This document shows, in pieces, positions 55,898 to 63,477 of a stretch of DNA of 64,000 nucleotides. The stretch's first letter is position 1, and each line of letters opens with the position of its first letter. Made by a program: the position numbers and the translations under genes. Source of the stretch: an uncultured Clostridia bacterium (GTDB lineage: Bacteria > Bacillota > Clostridia > TANB77 > CAG-508); contig CARFUA010000005.1 of the NCBI GenBank assembly GCA_948976265.1, positions 60,151-124,150 of the forward strand. The letters are read 5' to 3'. The notes beneath the pieces were generated by a model. That model did not search any database. It saw nothing but the letters and a program-made list of their open reading frames with translations, and was not told where the DNA came from.

Positions 55898-56713
55898 CTA
55901 TACTTTTATATGCTTTTCTGTGACATTTATTTTTTTACCATCAACTTCAACTATAAAATACACACCATCTGGAATGCCATCTTCCTTTATATTCTCTGTC
56001 AATGAACCAAGCACATAATAAGGTATATTATCTTCAACAATTCTTTTCGTCCAATGTTGATGTCCTGAAAACACTGCTAAAATGTTTTCATTATTTTTTA
56101 GAATCTCTTTTAATTCCTTTCTATTTCCCAACAATGCATGTTCTGGATTTGACTCAAACCACCAGTTTCCCTTCATGTCATCTTCTGCAACTCCAAAATG
56201 AAGACATAAAATAGTTGGTCGTTTATTTTGATTTAAATCTTTTTCTAACCAAATCATATCTTCGTCAGATATAAACTTTGCCTTTAAAATTCCTCCACAC
56301 GCTGTTTCTATTTCATTATTCACATCTGTTCCCAATAATACAATATGAATTCCATTTATATCAAATGAAAACGTTGAATGATGATATCCCATTATTTCTT
56401 CTACTTCTTTTCTTGAAGACATAGAACGTAAATCATGATTTCCGATACAAGAATAAAAAGGGCTTTTTATATTCTTAAATTTATTCCAAATATATTTTAA
56501 ATTAATGATATCTTTATCATGGTCATTAAAATCTTCAACTAAATCACCTAAACAAAGAGTTACATCTGGTTTAATTTCAGTATTTATTTGTTTTGTCAAT
56601 TCTTCAAGCAAAGGCTCTGCATATTCTATTAGCTTTCTTTCAATTATTGAACCATTATTAATAGGCTTTTCTGGTGCATAATGCAAATCCGAAAAAATAA
56701 CTATTTTTGTCAT
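55898..56713 (-). CDS. Metallophosphoesterase
   Basis: 271 residues, calcineurin-like. All metal-binding motifs visible: DLH (9-11), GDLVED (about 55-60), GNHD (about 92-95), LHFG (about 172-175) and GHQHW (about 217-221). Substrate unknown. It is 17 nt downstream of the RNase J gene. Confidence 0.85.
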   Translation of the reverse strand: MTKIVIFSDLHYAPEKPINNGSIIERKLIEYAEPLLEELTKQINTEIKPDVTLCLGDLVEDFNDHDKDIINLKYIWNKFKNIKSPFYSCIGNHDLRSMSSRKEVEEIMGYHHSTFSFDINGIHIVLLGTDVNNEIETACGGILKAKFISDEDMIWLEKDLNQNKRPTILCLHFGVAEDDMKGNWWFESNPEHALLGNRKELKEILKNNENILAVFSGHQHWTKRIVEDNIPYYVLGSLTENIKEDGIPDGVYFIVEVDGKKINVTEKHIKV

Positions 56714-56730
56714 AGTCGCAACATTCTCCT

Positions 56731-58578
56731 CTACACTTCCATAATAATCGGCAAAATCATCGGATTTCTCTTCGTTGTTTTATAAATATATTCTCGCAAA
56801 GTATCTCTTATTGAACTTTTAATTGTGCTCCAATCGGTAATACTATTGCTTACACATTTATCAATTTCTTTACGAATCACTAATTTTACATCTTCCATCA
56901 AATTCTCTGATTCACGCACATACACAAATCCTCTGGAAATAATATCTGGTCCTGCTACCACTTCTCCTGTTGAAGAATCCATTGTAAGCACAACAATAAT
57001 CAAACCATCTTGTGATAAATGTTGTCTGTCTCGTAATACAATATTTCCAACATCTCCAACACCCAATCCGTCAACCATCACACGTCCAAATGGAACCGTT
57101 CCAGCCAATCTTGCATGTTTTTCATCCATTTCCATCACACGTCCATTCGTCATTAAGAAAATGTTTTTCGGATTGACACCCATCAATTTGGCAGTCTCAC
57201 TATGGGCTCTTAAATGTCTATATTCACCGTGAACAGGAATAAAATATTTTGGTCTTACTAAAGCAAGCATCAATTTTTGTTCCTCTTGACAAGCATGTCC
57301 CGATACGTGAATATCTGCCAAAGAACTATAAACAACTTCTGCACCAATTTTCATCAAATCATCAATCACTTTTGCAACAAACTTTTCATTTCCTGGAATT
57401 GGTGTTGCAGAAATAATGACTAAATCATTTGAAGTAATATGAACTTTTCGATGCTCTCCTGTTGCCATTCTTGTTAGGGCTGACATTGGCTCTCCTTGAC
57501 TACCTGTTGTAATAATAACAAGTTGGTCATCCGTATAATTGTTAATCATATCAATATCAATAAACACATTTTTGGGTACATCAATATAACCTAATTCCAT
57601 TGCGGTTTCTATCATATTTACCATACTTCTTCCAGAAACAGCAATTTTTCGATTGTTCGCAACCGCTGAATTTACAATTTGCTGAATACGATAAACATTC
57701 GAAGCAAATGTCGCTACCACAATTCTTTTGGTACAATTAATAAACAGTTTATCAAACACTTCGCCAACCGTGCGTTCTGACATCGTATAACCTTTTCTTT
57801 CGGCATTGGTACTATCTGACATAAGTGCCAAAACACCTTGATTTCCAAGTTCTGCTAAACGACCAAAATCCATAGTATCATCATTAATTGGTGTATAATC
57901 AATTTTAAAATCGCCTGTATGCACAATCACACCAACTGGTGTATGAATCGCAAGCGCCACAGCATCTGGAATACTATGACAACTTTTGATAAATTCCACT
58001 TTGAATTTACCAAGTGTAATTTTATCGCCTTGTTTCACCATGTGCATTTTAGTTTTCTTGGCTAATTTATGTTCTTCTAGCTTATTGTTAATCAAACCAA
58101 CGGCAAGTTTCGTCGCATAAATTGGCACATTAATTTCTTTTAATAAATACGGAATCGAGCCAATATGGTCTTCATGCCCGTGCGTGATAACCAATCCTCT
58201 GATTTTATCTTTATTTTTTACCAAATACGTAAAATCCGGAATAACCAAATCAATTCCAAGCATATCATCTTCTGGAAAAGAAACACCACAGTCTACAAGC
58301 AAAATATCATTTTCATATTCAAAAACTGTAATATTTTTTCCAACCTCTTGCAAGCCTCCTAAAGGAATAATCTTTAATTTCGATTTTTTAAATCCTACTT
58401 CTTCTTGCTTTTTGGTAGGTTCCTTTTTTCTAACCGTTTCTCTTGGTTTTCTAGCAGGTTGTCCTACTTTTTTTTGACCTTCTTTTTTAAATTCTCTTGG
58501 TCCATTTTTTCTAGTTGTCGCACGAGAATTTGGTCGATTCTCTCTGTTTTTTGTAAAATCTTCTTTTTTTCTTTCCAT
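56731..58578 (-). CDS. rnj: Ribonuclease J
   Basis: 615 residues. Metallo-beta-lactamase/beta-CASP RNase for mRNA decay and rRNA maturation. A lysine/arginine-rich N-terminal extension (about 1-65) precedes the core; HGHEDHIG (about 137-144) holds the zinc ligands, and later DSTNAERKG, GSQGEP and SGHA are present. The extension might bind RNA or ribosomes. The gene has a 300-nt leader with a promoter and terminator hairpin far upstream. Confidence 0.95.
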   Translation of the reverse strand: MERKKEDFTKNRENRPNSRATTRKNGPREFKKEGQKKVGQPARKPRETVRKKEPTKKQEEVGFKKSKLKIIPLGGLQEVGKNITVFEYENDILLVDCGVSFPEDDMLGIDLVIPDFTYLVKNKDKIRGLVITHGHEDHIGSIPYLLKEINVPIYATKLAVGLINNKLEEHKLAKKTKMHMVKQGDKITLGKFKVEFIKSCHSIPDAVALAIHTPVGVIVHTGDFKIDYTPINDDTMDFGRLAELGNQGVLALMSDSTNAERKGYTMSERTVGEVFDKLFINCTKRIVVATFASNVYRIQQIVNSAVANNRKIAVSGRSMVNMIETAMELGYIDVPKNVFIDIDMINNYTDDQLVIITTGSQGEPMSALTRMATGEHRKVHITSNDLVIISATPIPGNEKFVAKVIDDLMKIGAEVVYSSLADIHVSGHACQEEQKLMLALVRPKYFIPVHGEYRHLRAHSETAKLMGVNPKNIFLMTNGRVMEMDEKHARLAGTVPFGRVMVDGLGVGDVGNIVLRDRQHLSQDGLIIVVLTMDSSTGEVVAGPDIISRGFVYVRESENLMEDVKLVIRKEIDKCVSNSITDWSTIKSSIRDTLREYIYKTTKRNPMILPIIMEV

Positions 58579-58869
58579 TGTTCTCTCCTTTTCTTATGTA
58601 TCAATTTTAAAAATACAAACTTAAACATAGACAGACTTAAAATGCCCCTCTATATTTTTCAAATATTAAATTTTACTCCGTAACTTAAAAACCTAATTTA
58701 TCACAATAAATTAAGACTCCAATAAAATTGGCTATTTTTTTCTATTTTAATCCGAACACATCAATATTTTTTATTTTTAAATCTCATTCTTGTATCAATA
58801 AAATTGATAACGACTGTTTTGAATTGTATCATATTTGGGCAAAAAAGTCAAGTGACAACCTAAAGATTT

Positions 58870-58904
58870 ACAAAAAAGAGAAGAATTTTTTTCATTCTCC
58901 TCTT
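58870..58904 (-). terminator. Terminator in the rnj leader
   Basis: 11-nt stem with one mismatch (58904-58894 with 58886-58876), T run on the minus strand. It lies 20 nt after a consensus promoter. The rest of the leader (58579-58869) is AT-rich without clear structure. Confidence 0.7.
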
Positions 58905-58923
58905 AAAAAGTCCCTCAACTTTA

Positions 58924-58952
58924 ATTATATCATATTTTTGCCATTTTGTCAA
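58924..58952 (-). promoter_or_regulatory. Promoter between spoIID and rnj
   Basis: Minus strand TTGACA (58952-58947), 17-nt spacer, TATAAT (58929-58924); the -35 is part of the palindrome TGTCAATTGACA. Shares an upstream repeat with the spoIIA promoter. Confidence 0.7.
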
Positions 58953-59007
58953 TTGACAGATTCCTTAAACTGTGCTCTCACTTGATTTTACTGGATTTCC
59001 CAATTTT

Positions 59008-59982
59008 CTACTTTATCTCCACATCCTTATAATAATGCCTAATAATTTCCTCATATGTCTTCCCTTGCTTTGCCAAAACATCGCTACCATTTTGGCTTAA
59101 TCCTACACCATGTCCATAACCTGTCACTTGAAATTTCACCCAATCGCCTTCTAGTTGGCATTCAAACTTTGCTGATTTCAAGCCAAATATGGTCCTTACT
59201 TCCACACCAGACAAATTTTTATTTCCAATTTTCATTGTCTTAACTCTTCCACTTTCCGTCAATTCCAAAATCTGGATACAATTCTCCTCTTCAAAATGAA
59301 TTTGAAAATCAGCATATTTTTCAAGCATTTTCTGAATTAATTCATCCTTTGACAATTGTACATCTGAGTGATAACCGTTATATCCTTCTTCTCCTGCTGT
59401 TTCTACAACTTGCAAATACGGATAACTGCCTCCCCAAACATTTACTGGCAATTCTGTCATACCACCACTATTGCTATGAAAAAAACTATTAATTGGCTCT
59501 CCCTCATAAGCAATATACCTTCCACTAGTCGAATCAACACTATCTACAATTTTGTTCCAATATTCCTCTCTTTTTTCTTCTTCCCATCTCGCCAATCGAT
59601 TTTCCTTTGAAATCCAAGCTTGGCAACAAAGCGAACTATCACAAATATCGGCATTTTCATGCTTGCTACCATGCACGATTTTATAAATTGTATACGTTCT
59701 TGCCACCACCGCTTGCGCTCGCAATGCTTCCAATTCATAGCTAGCTGGCATTTCAGCAGATACCACACTATACAAATACGTATCAAATTCAATTTCCTCT
59801 ACTTCGCCACTTTCTTTGTGTAACAGTTTTATAACGCTCAAATCGCCATAATTAGCTTTTTCATATTCTTGAACATTTTGACTTGATGTTTCTTCTGTTT
59901 TATCAAATGGATTGGTAAAAACAATGGGCATCGTAAAGATTAAAATGATTATAAATAAAATATATAATATTATTTTTTTCAA
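59008..59982 (-). CDS. spoIID: SpoIID-like lytic protein
   Basis: 324 residues. N-terminal membrane helix (about 4-20), then the SpoIID/LytB domain: VVSAEMPASYELEALRAQAVVARTY (with the catalytic Glu) and FFHSNSGGMTELPVNVWGG, ending GYGHGVGLSQNGSD. Cleaves peptidoglycan during engulfment with SpoIIP. Overlaps sigF by 4 nt, so it is the fourth gene of spoIIA rather than a separate mother-cell gene. Confidence 0.9.
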   Translation of the reverse strand: MKKIILYILFIIILIFTMPIVFTNPFDKTEETSSQNVQEYEKANYGDLSVIKLLHKESGEVEEIEFDTYLYSVVSAEMPASYELEALRAQAVVARTYTIYKIVHGSKHENADICDSSLCCQAWISKENRLARWEEEKREEYWNKIVDSVDSTSGRYIAYEGEPINSFFHSNSGGMTELPVNVWGGSYPYLQVVETAGEEGYNGYHSDVQLSKDELIQKMLEKYADFQIHFEEENCIQILELTESGRVKTMKIGNKNLSGVEVRTIFGLKSAKFECQLEGDWVKFQVTGYGHGVGLSQNGSDVLAKQGKTYEEIIRHYYKDVEIK

Positions 59983-60695
59983 ACAATCGCCTCTCCTCGA
60001 ATTAACTCTTCTTTCATTATATTCAACACACGGCGCTCTATTCTTGAAACTTGTACTTGTGAAATTCCCATCATAGATGCCACTTGTGTTTGCGTTTTTT
60101 CCTTAAAATAACGCAGTTCAATAATTTCTCGATCTCTTATTTTTAAACCTTTCATGAGTTCTGAAATCAAAATTTTATCAATAACTTGTTCTTCCTCATT
60201 TTCTGCTACGATTTTTTCTTGTATCTGACAATTTCCATCTTCATATATGTATTGATTAATGGATTCAACCTTTTTGCTTGCATCCACTGCCATACACACT
60301 TCATCTTCTGTAACACCAAGCATTTGTGCGATTTTCGATAATTTCAAATGATCCCCATGTAATTTTTTCACACTTTTTATTTTGCTGCCCAATTCTTTTA
60401 TATTTCGGCTAATTTTAATCATTCCATCATCTCGCAAGAATTTTTTTATTTCTCCAAAAATATACTGTACTGCATACGTTGATAATTCTACATGATAATC
60501 AAAATCGAATCGCCTTACCGCTTTAATAAATCCAATACAAGCAATTTGATACAAATCTTCTGCTTCCATTTCTCGATACCAAAATCTTCGTACAATGCTC
60601 CAAATCAATCCATTATTTTCCTGAATTAACACTTCTAATGATTTCTCATCTCCAGCTTGTGATTTAAGAATAAGAGATTTATCCACCTCATACAT
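59979..60695 (-). CDS. sigF: Sporulation sigma factor F
   Basis: 238 residues. Sigma-70 family with region 2 (EDLYQIACIGFIKAVRRFDFD), 3 and 4 (QTQVASMMGISQVQVSRIERR). Identified as sigma-F rather than sigma-G by position after spoIIAA-spoIIAB. Directs forespore transcription. 10 nt after spoIIAB; the 4-nt overlap with spoIID shows coupling. Confidence 0.93.
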   Translation of the reverse strand: MYEVDKSLILKSQAGDEKSLEVLIQENNGLIWSIVRRFWYREMEAEDLYQIACIGFIKAVRRFDFDYHVELSTYAVQYIFGEIKKFLRDDGMIKISRNIKELGSKIKSVKKLHGDHLKLSKIAQMLGVTEDEVCMAVDASKKVESINQYIYEDGNCQIQEKIVAENEEEQVIDKILISELMKGLKIRDREIIELRYFKEKTQTQVASMMGISQVQVSRIERRVLNIMKEELIRGEAIV

Positions 60696-60705
60696 TCATT
60701 CCTCC

Positions 60706-61152
60706 TTAATATGTAGTCACTTCTTTTTTGATTTTTTTGGTCATCACGATTTTAGTTCCCAATCCTACAATAGATTCCACAGATAAATCGTCCATAAAAT
60801 TCTCCATAATCGTAAATCCCATTCCAGAGCGTTCCAAATTTCCTTTGGTCGTATATAATGGTTCACGTGCTTCTTTTACATTTTCAATACCACTACCTGT
60901 ATCTGAAATTTCAATTTCAATTTCATTTTCATATAATCTAGCTTTGACCTTTACAATTCCATCTCCATTTGAGTAACCATGTATAATGGAATTGGTAACT
61001 GCTTCTGACACAGCTGTTTTTATATCTGCAATCTCCTCTATCGTTGGGTCCAACTGTGAAGCAAAACTTGCCACCGCAATTCGCGCAAATGCCTCATTTG
61101 CCGATTTACTTAAAAATTCTATTTTCATTTCATTTTTTAATTGTTTTTCCAT
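60706..61152 (-). CDS. spoIIAB: Anti-sigma-F factor SpoIIAB
   Basis: 148 residues. GHKL kinase fold: N box AVSEAVTNSIIHGY (about 48-61), G1 ISDTGSGIENV, G2 SGMGFTIMENFMD. Binds sigma-F and phosphorylates SpoIIAA on Ser. GGAGG precedes the start and follows the restored stop of spoIIAA after 8 nt. Confidence 0.95.
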   Translation of the reverse strand: MEKQLKNEMKIEFLSKSANEAFARIAVASFASQLDPTIEEIADIKTAVSEAVTNSIIHGYSNGDGIVKVKARLYENEIEIEISDTGSGIENVKEAREPLYTTKGNLERSGMGFTIMENFMDDLSVESIVGLGTKIVMTKKIKKEVTTY

Positions 61153-61160
61153 AATTCCTC

Positions 61161-61494
61161 CTAACTAATTTTTTCTTTCTCATCCATTTCAACAATCGGA
61201 ATCATTTTCAAAATTCCTGACATTTCGAAAACTCTTTTTAAGTTTTCTCTTACCTTTATCATTTCCAATTTTCCGCCAAGACTGTTGACTGTTTTGTATC
61301 TTCCGAATCACGAATCCAATTCCGGCACTATCCATAAATACAACGCGATTAAAATCAAATACCACTCTTTTAGGCATGAATCTTTGAATTTCATAGTCTG
61401 CCCTCCTTCTAATAATTTCTACATTATGATGATCTAACTCTTCCGTAATCTCAAAAACTAATAATCTGTCTTCCATAAAATGTTTTACATTCAA
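61161..61494 (-). CDS. spoIIAA: Anti-sigma-factor antagonist SpoIIAA, with a CGG frameshift site
   Basis: 110 residues when read with a +1 shift at CGG 61305-61303 (codon 64). The first frame has RVVFDFNRVVFMDSAGIGFVI, including the phosphorylated Ser of the DSAG motif. Skipping C gives GRYKTVNSLGGKLEMI, exactly as in SpoIIAA homologues, and the new stop (61163-61161) is 8 nt before spoIIAB. The zero-frame would run to 61189 with unrelated residues. Without frameshifting sigma-F could not be released and the cell could not sporulate. Confidence 0.93.
61303..61305 (-). other. CGG +1 frameshift site 10 (spoIIAA)
   Basis: Context ATT CGG AAG A. Skipping C gives FVI-G-RYK; the glycine is conserved in SpoIIAA. 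Confidence 0.9.
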
Positions 61495-61830
61495 ATTTAT
61501 CCCTCCTTTATCTTTTGTTAGTTTAATATTCGATGCTTGTCTTTGTTTTTCCTTCGGAGAATTTTAGGAGGTTTTAGCGAAATTGGAGAAGACTTCGACA
61601 AAAAATGAACTTTTTACAAAAAGTAAAAAGTTCATTCTTTAACCTCATTATAAAATCCTCCACAAAGAATCTCATTTTTAATTATCGACACTGCTGTTTT
61701 ATTCCTTTATATTATACTTAATTTATATATTTATTCTAGTATTTGGGTCAATTTAAACATATCAAAAACCGTCGAATATACAATTATTTCAAAATATAGG
61801 TATTCCCTCCTATTTTGTTTTTTAAAAATA

Positions 61831-61860
61831 AAAAAACAGAAATAACCTAAATTATTTCTG
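61831..61860 (-). terminator. Terminator between rplQ and spoIIAA, after a promoter
   Basis: 8-bp perfect stem CAGAAATA/TATTTCTG (61860-61853 with 61844-61837) with T run on the minus strand. The rest of the leader to spoIIAA (61495-61830) is AT-rich without further clear signals. Confidence 0.7.
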
Positions 61861-61876
61861 CAAAACATACTTTTTT

Positions 61877-61905
61877 ATTATAGCACATTTTCATCATTTT
61901 GTCAA
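61877..61905 (-). promoter_or_regulatory. Promoter between rplQ and the spoIIA operon
   Basis: Minus strand TTGACA (61905-61900), 17-nt spacer, TATAAT (61882-61877); the -35 lies in a perfect palindrome ATTTTGTCAA-G-TTGACAAAAT. Confidence 0.7.
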
Positions 61906-61958
61906 CTTGACAAAATAGTGAAAATATGCTCTCATTTGATATTACTAGCTTTCCTGGC

Positions 61959-62477
61959 TTAAACCAATTTTAAAATAGCCATTTTACTATTGTCACCTTT
62001 TCTAGGTTCCATTTTTAAAATTGTTGTATATCCACCAACTCTATCTTCATATTTTGGAGCAATTTCATTGAACAATTTATCAATCAAATCAATTCCTTCC
62101 ACTTTGTTGACTTTTGTCATAATTTTTCTTCTAGCTGCTAATCTTGATGGTAAATCTTTTTGTCTTTTTTCCACTTTTTCTTCTTTGACAACTTTTAAAT
62201 ATTCTTTACCATTTTTACTTGTTGCTTTTTCTGTTACTTTTCTTCCATTGCTATCTAATTTTGCTTTAACGACTTTTTGCTCAACTTCTTCAAAATTTTT
62301 ATGCTCTTTGATTGCTAAGCTAATGATACTATCAACAATTGACTTTAACTCTTTTGCTCTTGCTTCTGTTGTAATAATTTTCTCATTTTTTATAAAATCC
62401 GTTGTTTGACATTTTAACATTGCTAATCTTTGATCTGTTGGTTTTCCAAGTTTTCTTGTACCTGCCACTTTATTCAC
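61959..62477 (-). CDS. rplQ: Ribosomal protein L17 with an internal insertion
   Basis: 172 residues; L17 is usually about 115-130. The N-terminal GKPTDQRLAMLKCQTTDFI and the C-terminal GGYTTILKMEPRKGDNSKMAILKLV are typical. A lysine-rich insertion of about 45 residues (about 60-105) lies before AARRKIMTK. Large-subunit protein. 14 nt after rpoA. Confidence 0.93.
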   Translation of the reverse strand: MNKVAGTRKLGKPTDQRLAMLKCQTTDFIKNEKIITTEARAKELKSIVDSIISLAIKEHKNFEEVEQKVVKAKLDSNGRKVTEKATSKNGKEYLKVVKEEKVEKRQKDLPSRLAARRKIMTKVNKVEGIDLIDKLFNEIAPKYEDRVGGYTTILKMEPRKGDNSKMAILKLV

Positions 62478-62491
62478 CTTCCTCTATTTAT

Positions 62492-63439
62492 TTAATCTTC
62501 TTCTGATGAAAATTGCAAACCTAATGCATATAACTTATTGGTTACTTCATCTAATGATTTTTTACCTAAGTTTCTTACTTTCATCATATCTGCTTGTGTC
62601 TTTTTCGCTAAGTCTTCTACTGTCATAATCCCTGCTCTTTTTAAACAATTATAAGATCTTACTGAAAGTTCTAATTCCTCAATTGGCATTTCTAATACTT
62701 TTTCCTTGGTAGATTCTTCTTTTTCTACCATAACTTGTGTATTTTTAGCTGTTTCTGACAAATCAATAAATAATTCTAAATGACCTGTCATGACTTTAGC
62801 AGCTAAGCTCAATGCTTCAAAAGGTTTTAGACTTCCATCTGTCCACACTTCAATTGTCAATTTATCATAATCTACCATTTGTCCAACTCTAGTATTTTCA
62901 ACAGCATAATTTACTTTTTTTACAGGAGTAAATATAGAATCAATTGGTAATACATCAATTGCATTATTATCCTTTTTGTTTTTGTCCGCTACATTATAGC
63001 CTCGTCCTCTGTTAACTGTCATTTCCATATGAATATCAGCGCTTTCAGAAGTAGTTGCAATATGTAACTCTGGATTTAGTATTTCTACGGTTCCATCTGT
63101 TACAATATCAGCTGCTTTTATTTCTCCAGCCCCTTTATAATCTATTTTGATTACTTTTTCATCATTGTCAAACACTTTTAATCTAACGTTTTTCAAGTTT
63201 ACTATAATTTCAGGAACATCTTCTACAACACCTTGTACTGTAGAAAATTCATGTACTACACCGTTTATTTTTACACTTGTTATCGCAGCACCTGGTAATG
63301 AAGATAGTAAAATCCTTCTTAAAGAATTCCCTATTGTCATTCCATAACCACGTTCTAATGGTTCACATATGAATTTTGCATAATTCCTCTTATCGTCTGC
63401 TTCCACACATTCGATTTTTGGCTTTTCAAATTCAATCAT
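62492..63439 (-). CDS. rpoA: RNA polymerase alpha subunit
   Basis: 315 residues from the ATG at 63439 (GGGAGG ribosome site); an in-frame ATG at 63466 would add nine unlikely residues. N-terminal dimerisation domain with GYGMTIGNSLRRILLSSLPG and C-terminal HhH domain with ELELSVRSYNCLKRAGI and VRNLGKKSLDEV. Between rpsD and rplQ, the universal order. Confidence 0.97.
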   Translation of the reverse strand: MIEFEKPKIECVEADDKRNYAKFICEPLERGYGMTIGNSLRRILLSSLPGAAITSVKINGVVHEFSTVQGVVEDVPEIIVNLKNVRLKVFDNDEKVIKIDYKGAGEIKAADIVTDGTVEILNPELHIATTSESADIHMEMTVNRGRGYNVADKNKKDNNAIDVLPIDSIFTPVKKVNYAVENTRVGQMVDYDKLTIEVWTDGSLKPFEALSLAAKVMTGHLELFIDLSETAKNTQVMVEKEESTKEKVLEMPIEELELSVRSYNCLKRAGIMTVEDLAKKTQADMMKVRNLGKKSLDEVTNKLYALGLQFSSEED

Positions 63440-63477
63440 TTTTACCTCCCATTTTAGAAGTTTCATACTTCTAGTTA

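Noticed and set aside
6709..61494. Treating the broken genes as ordinary pseudogenes
   Set aside because: They include gltX, fhs and spoIIAA, all have the same single-base cause, and each downstream frame is fully conserved with no second lesion other than another CGG site.
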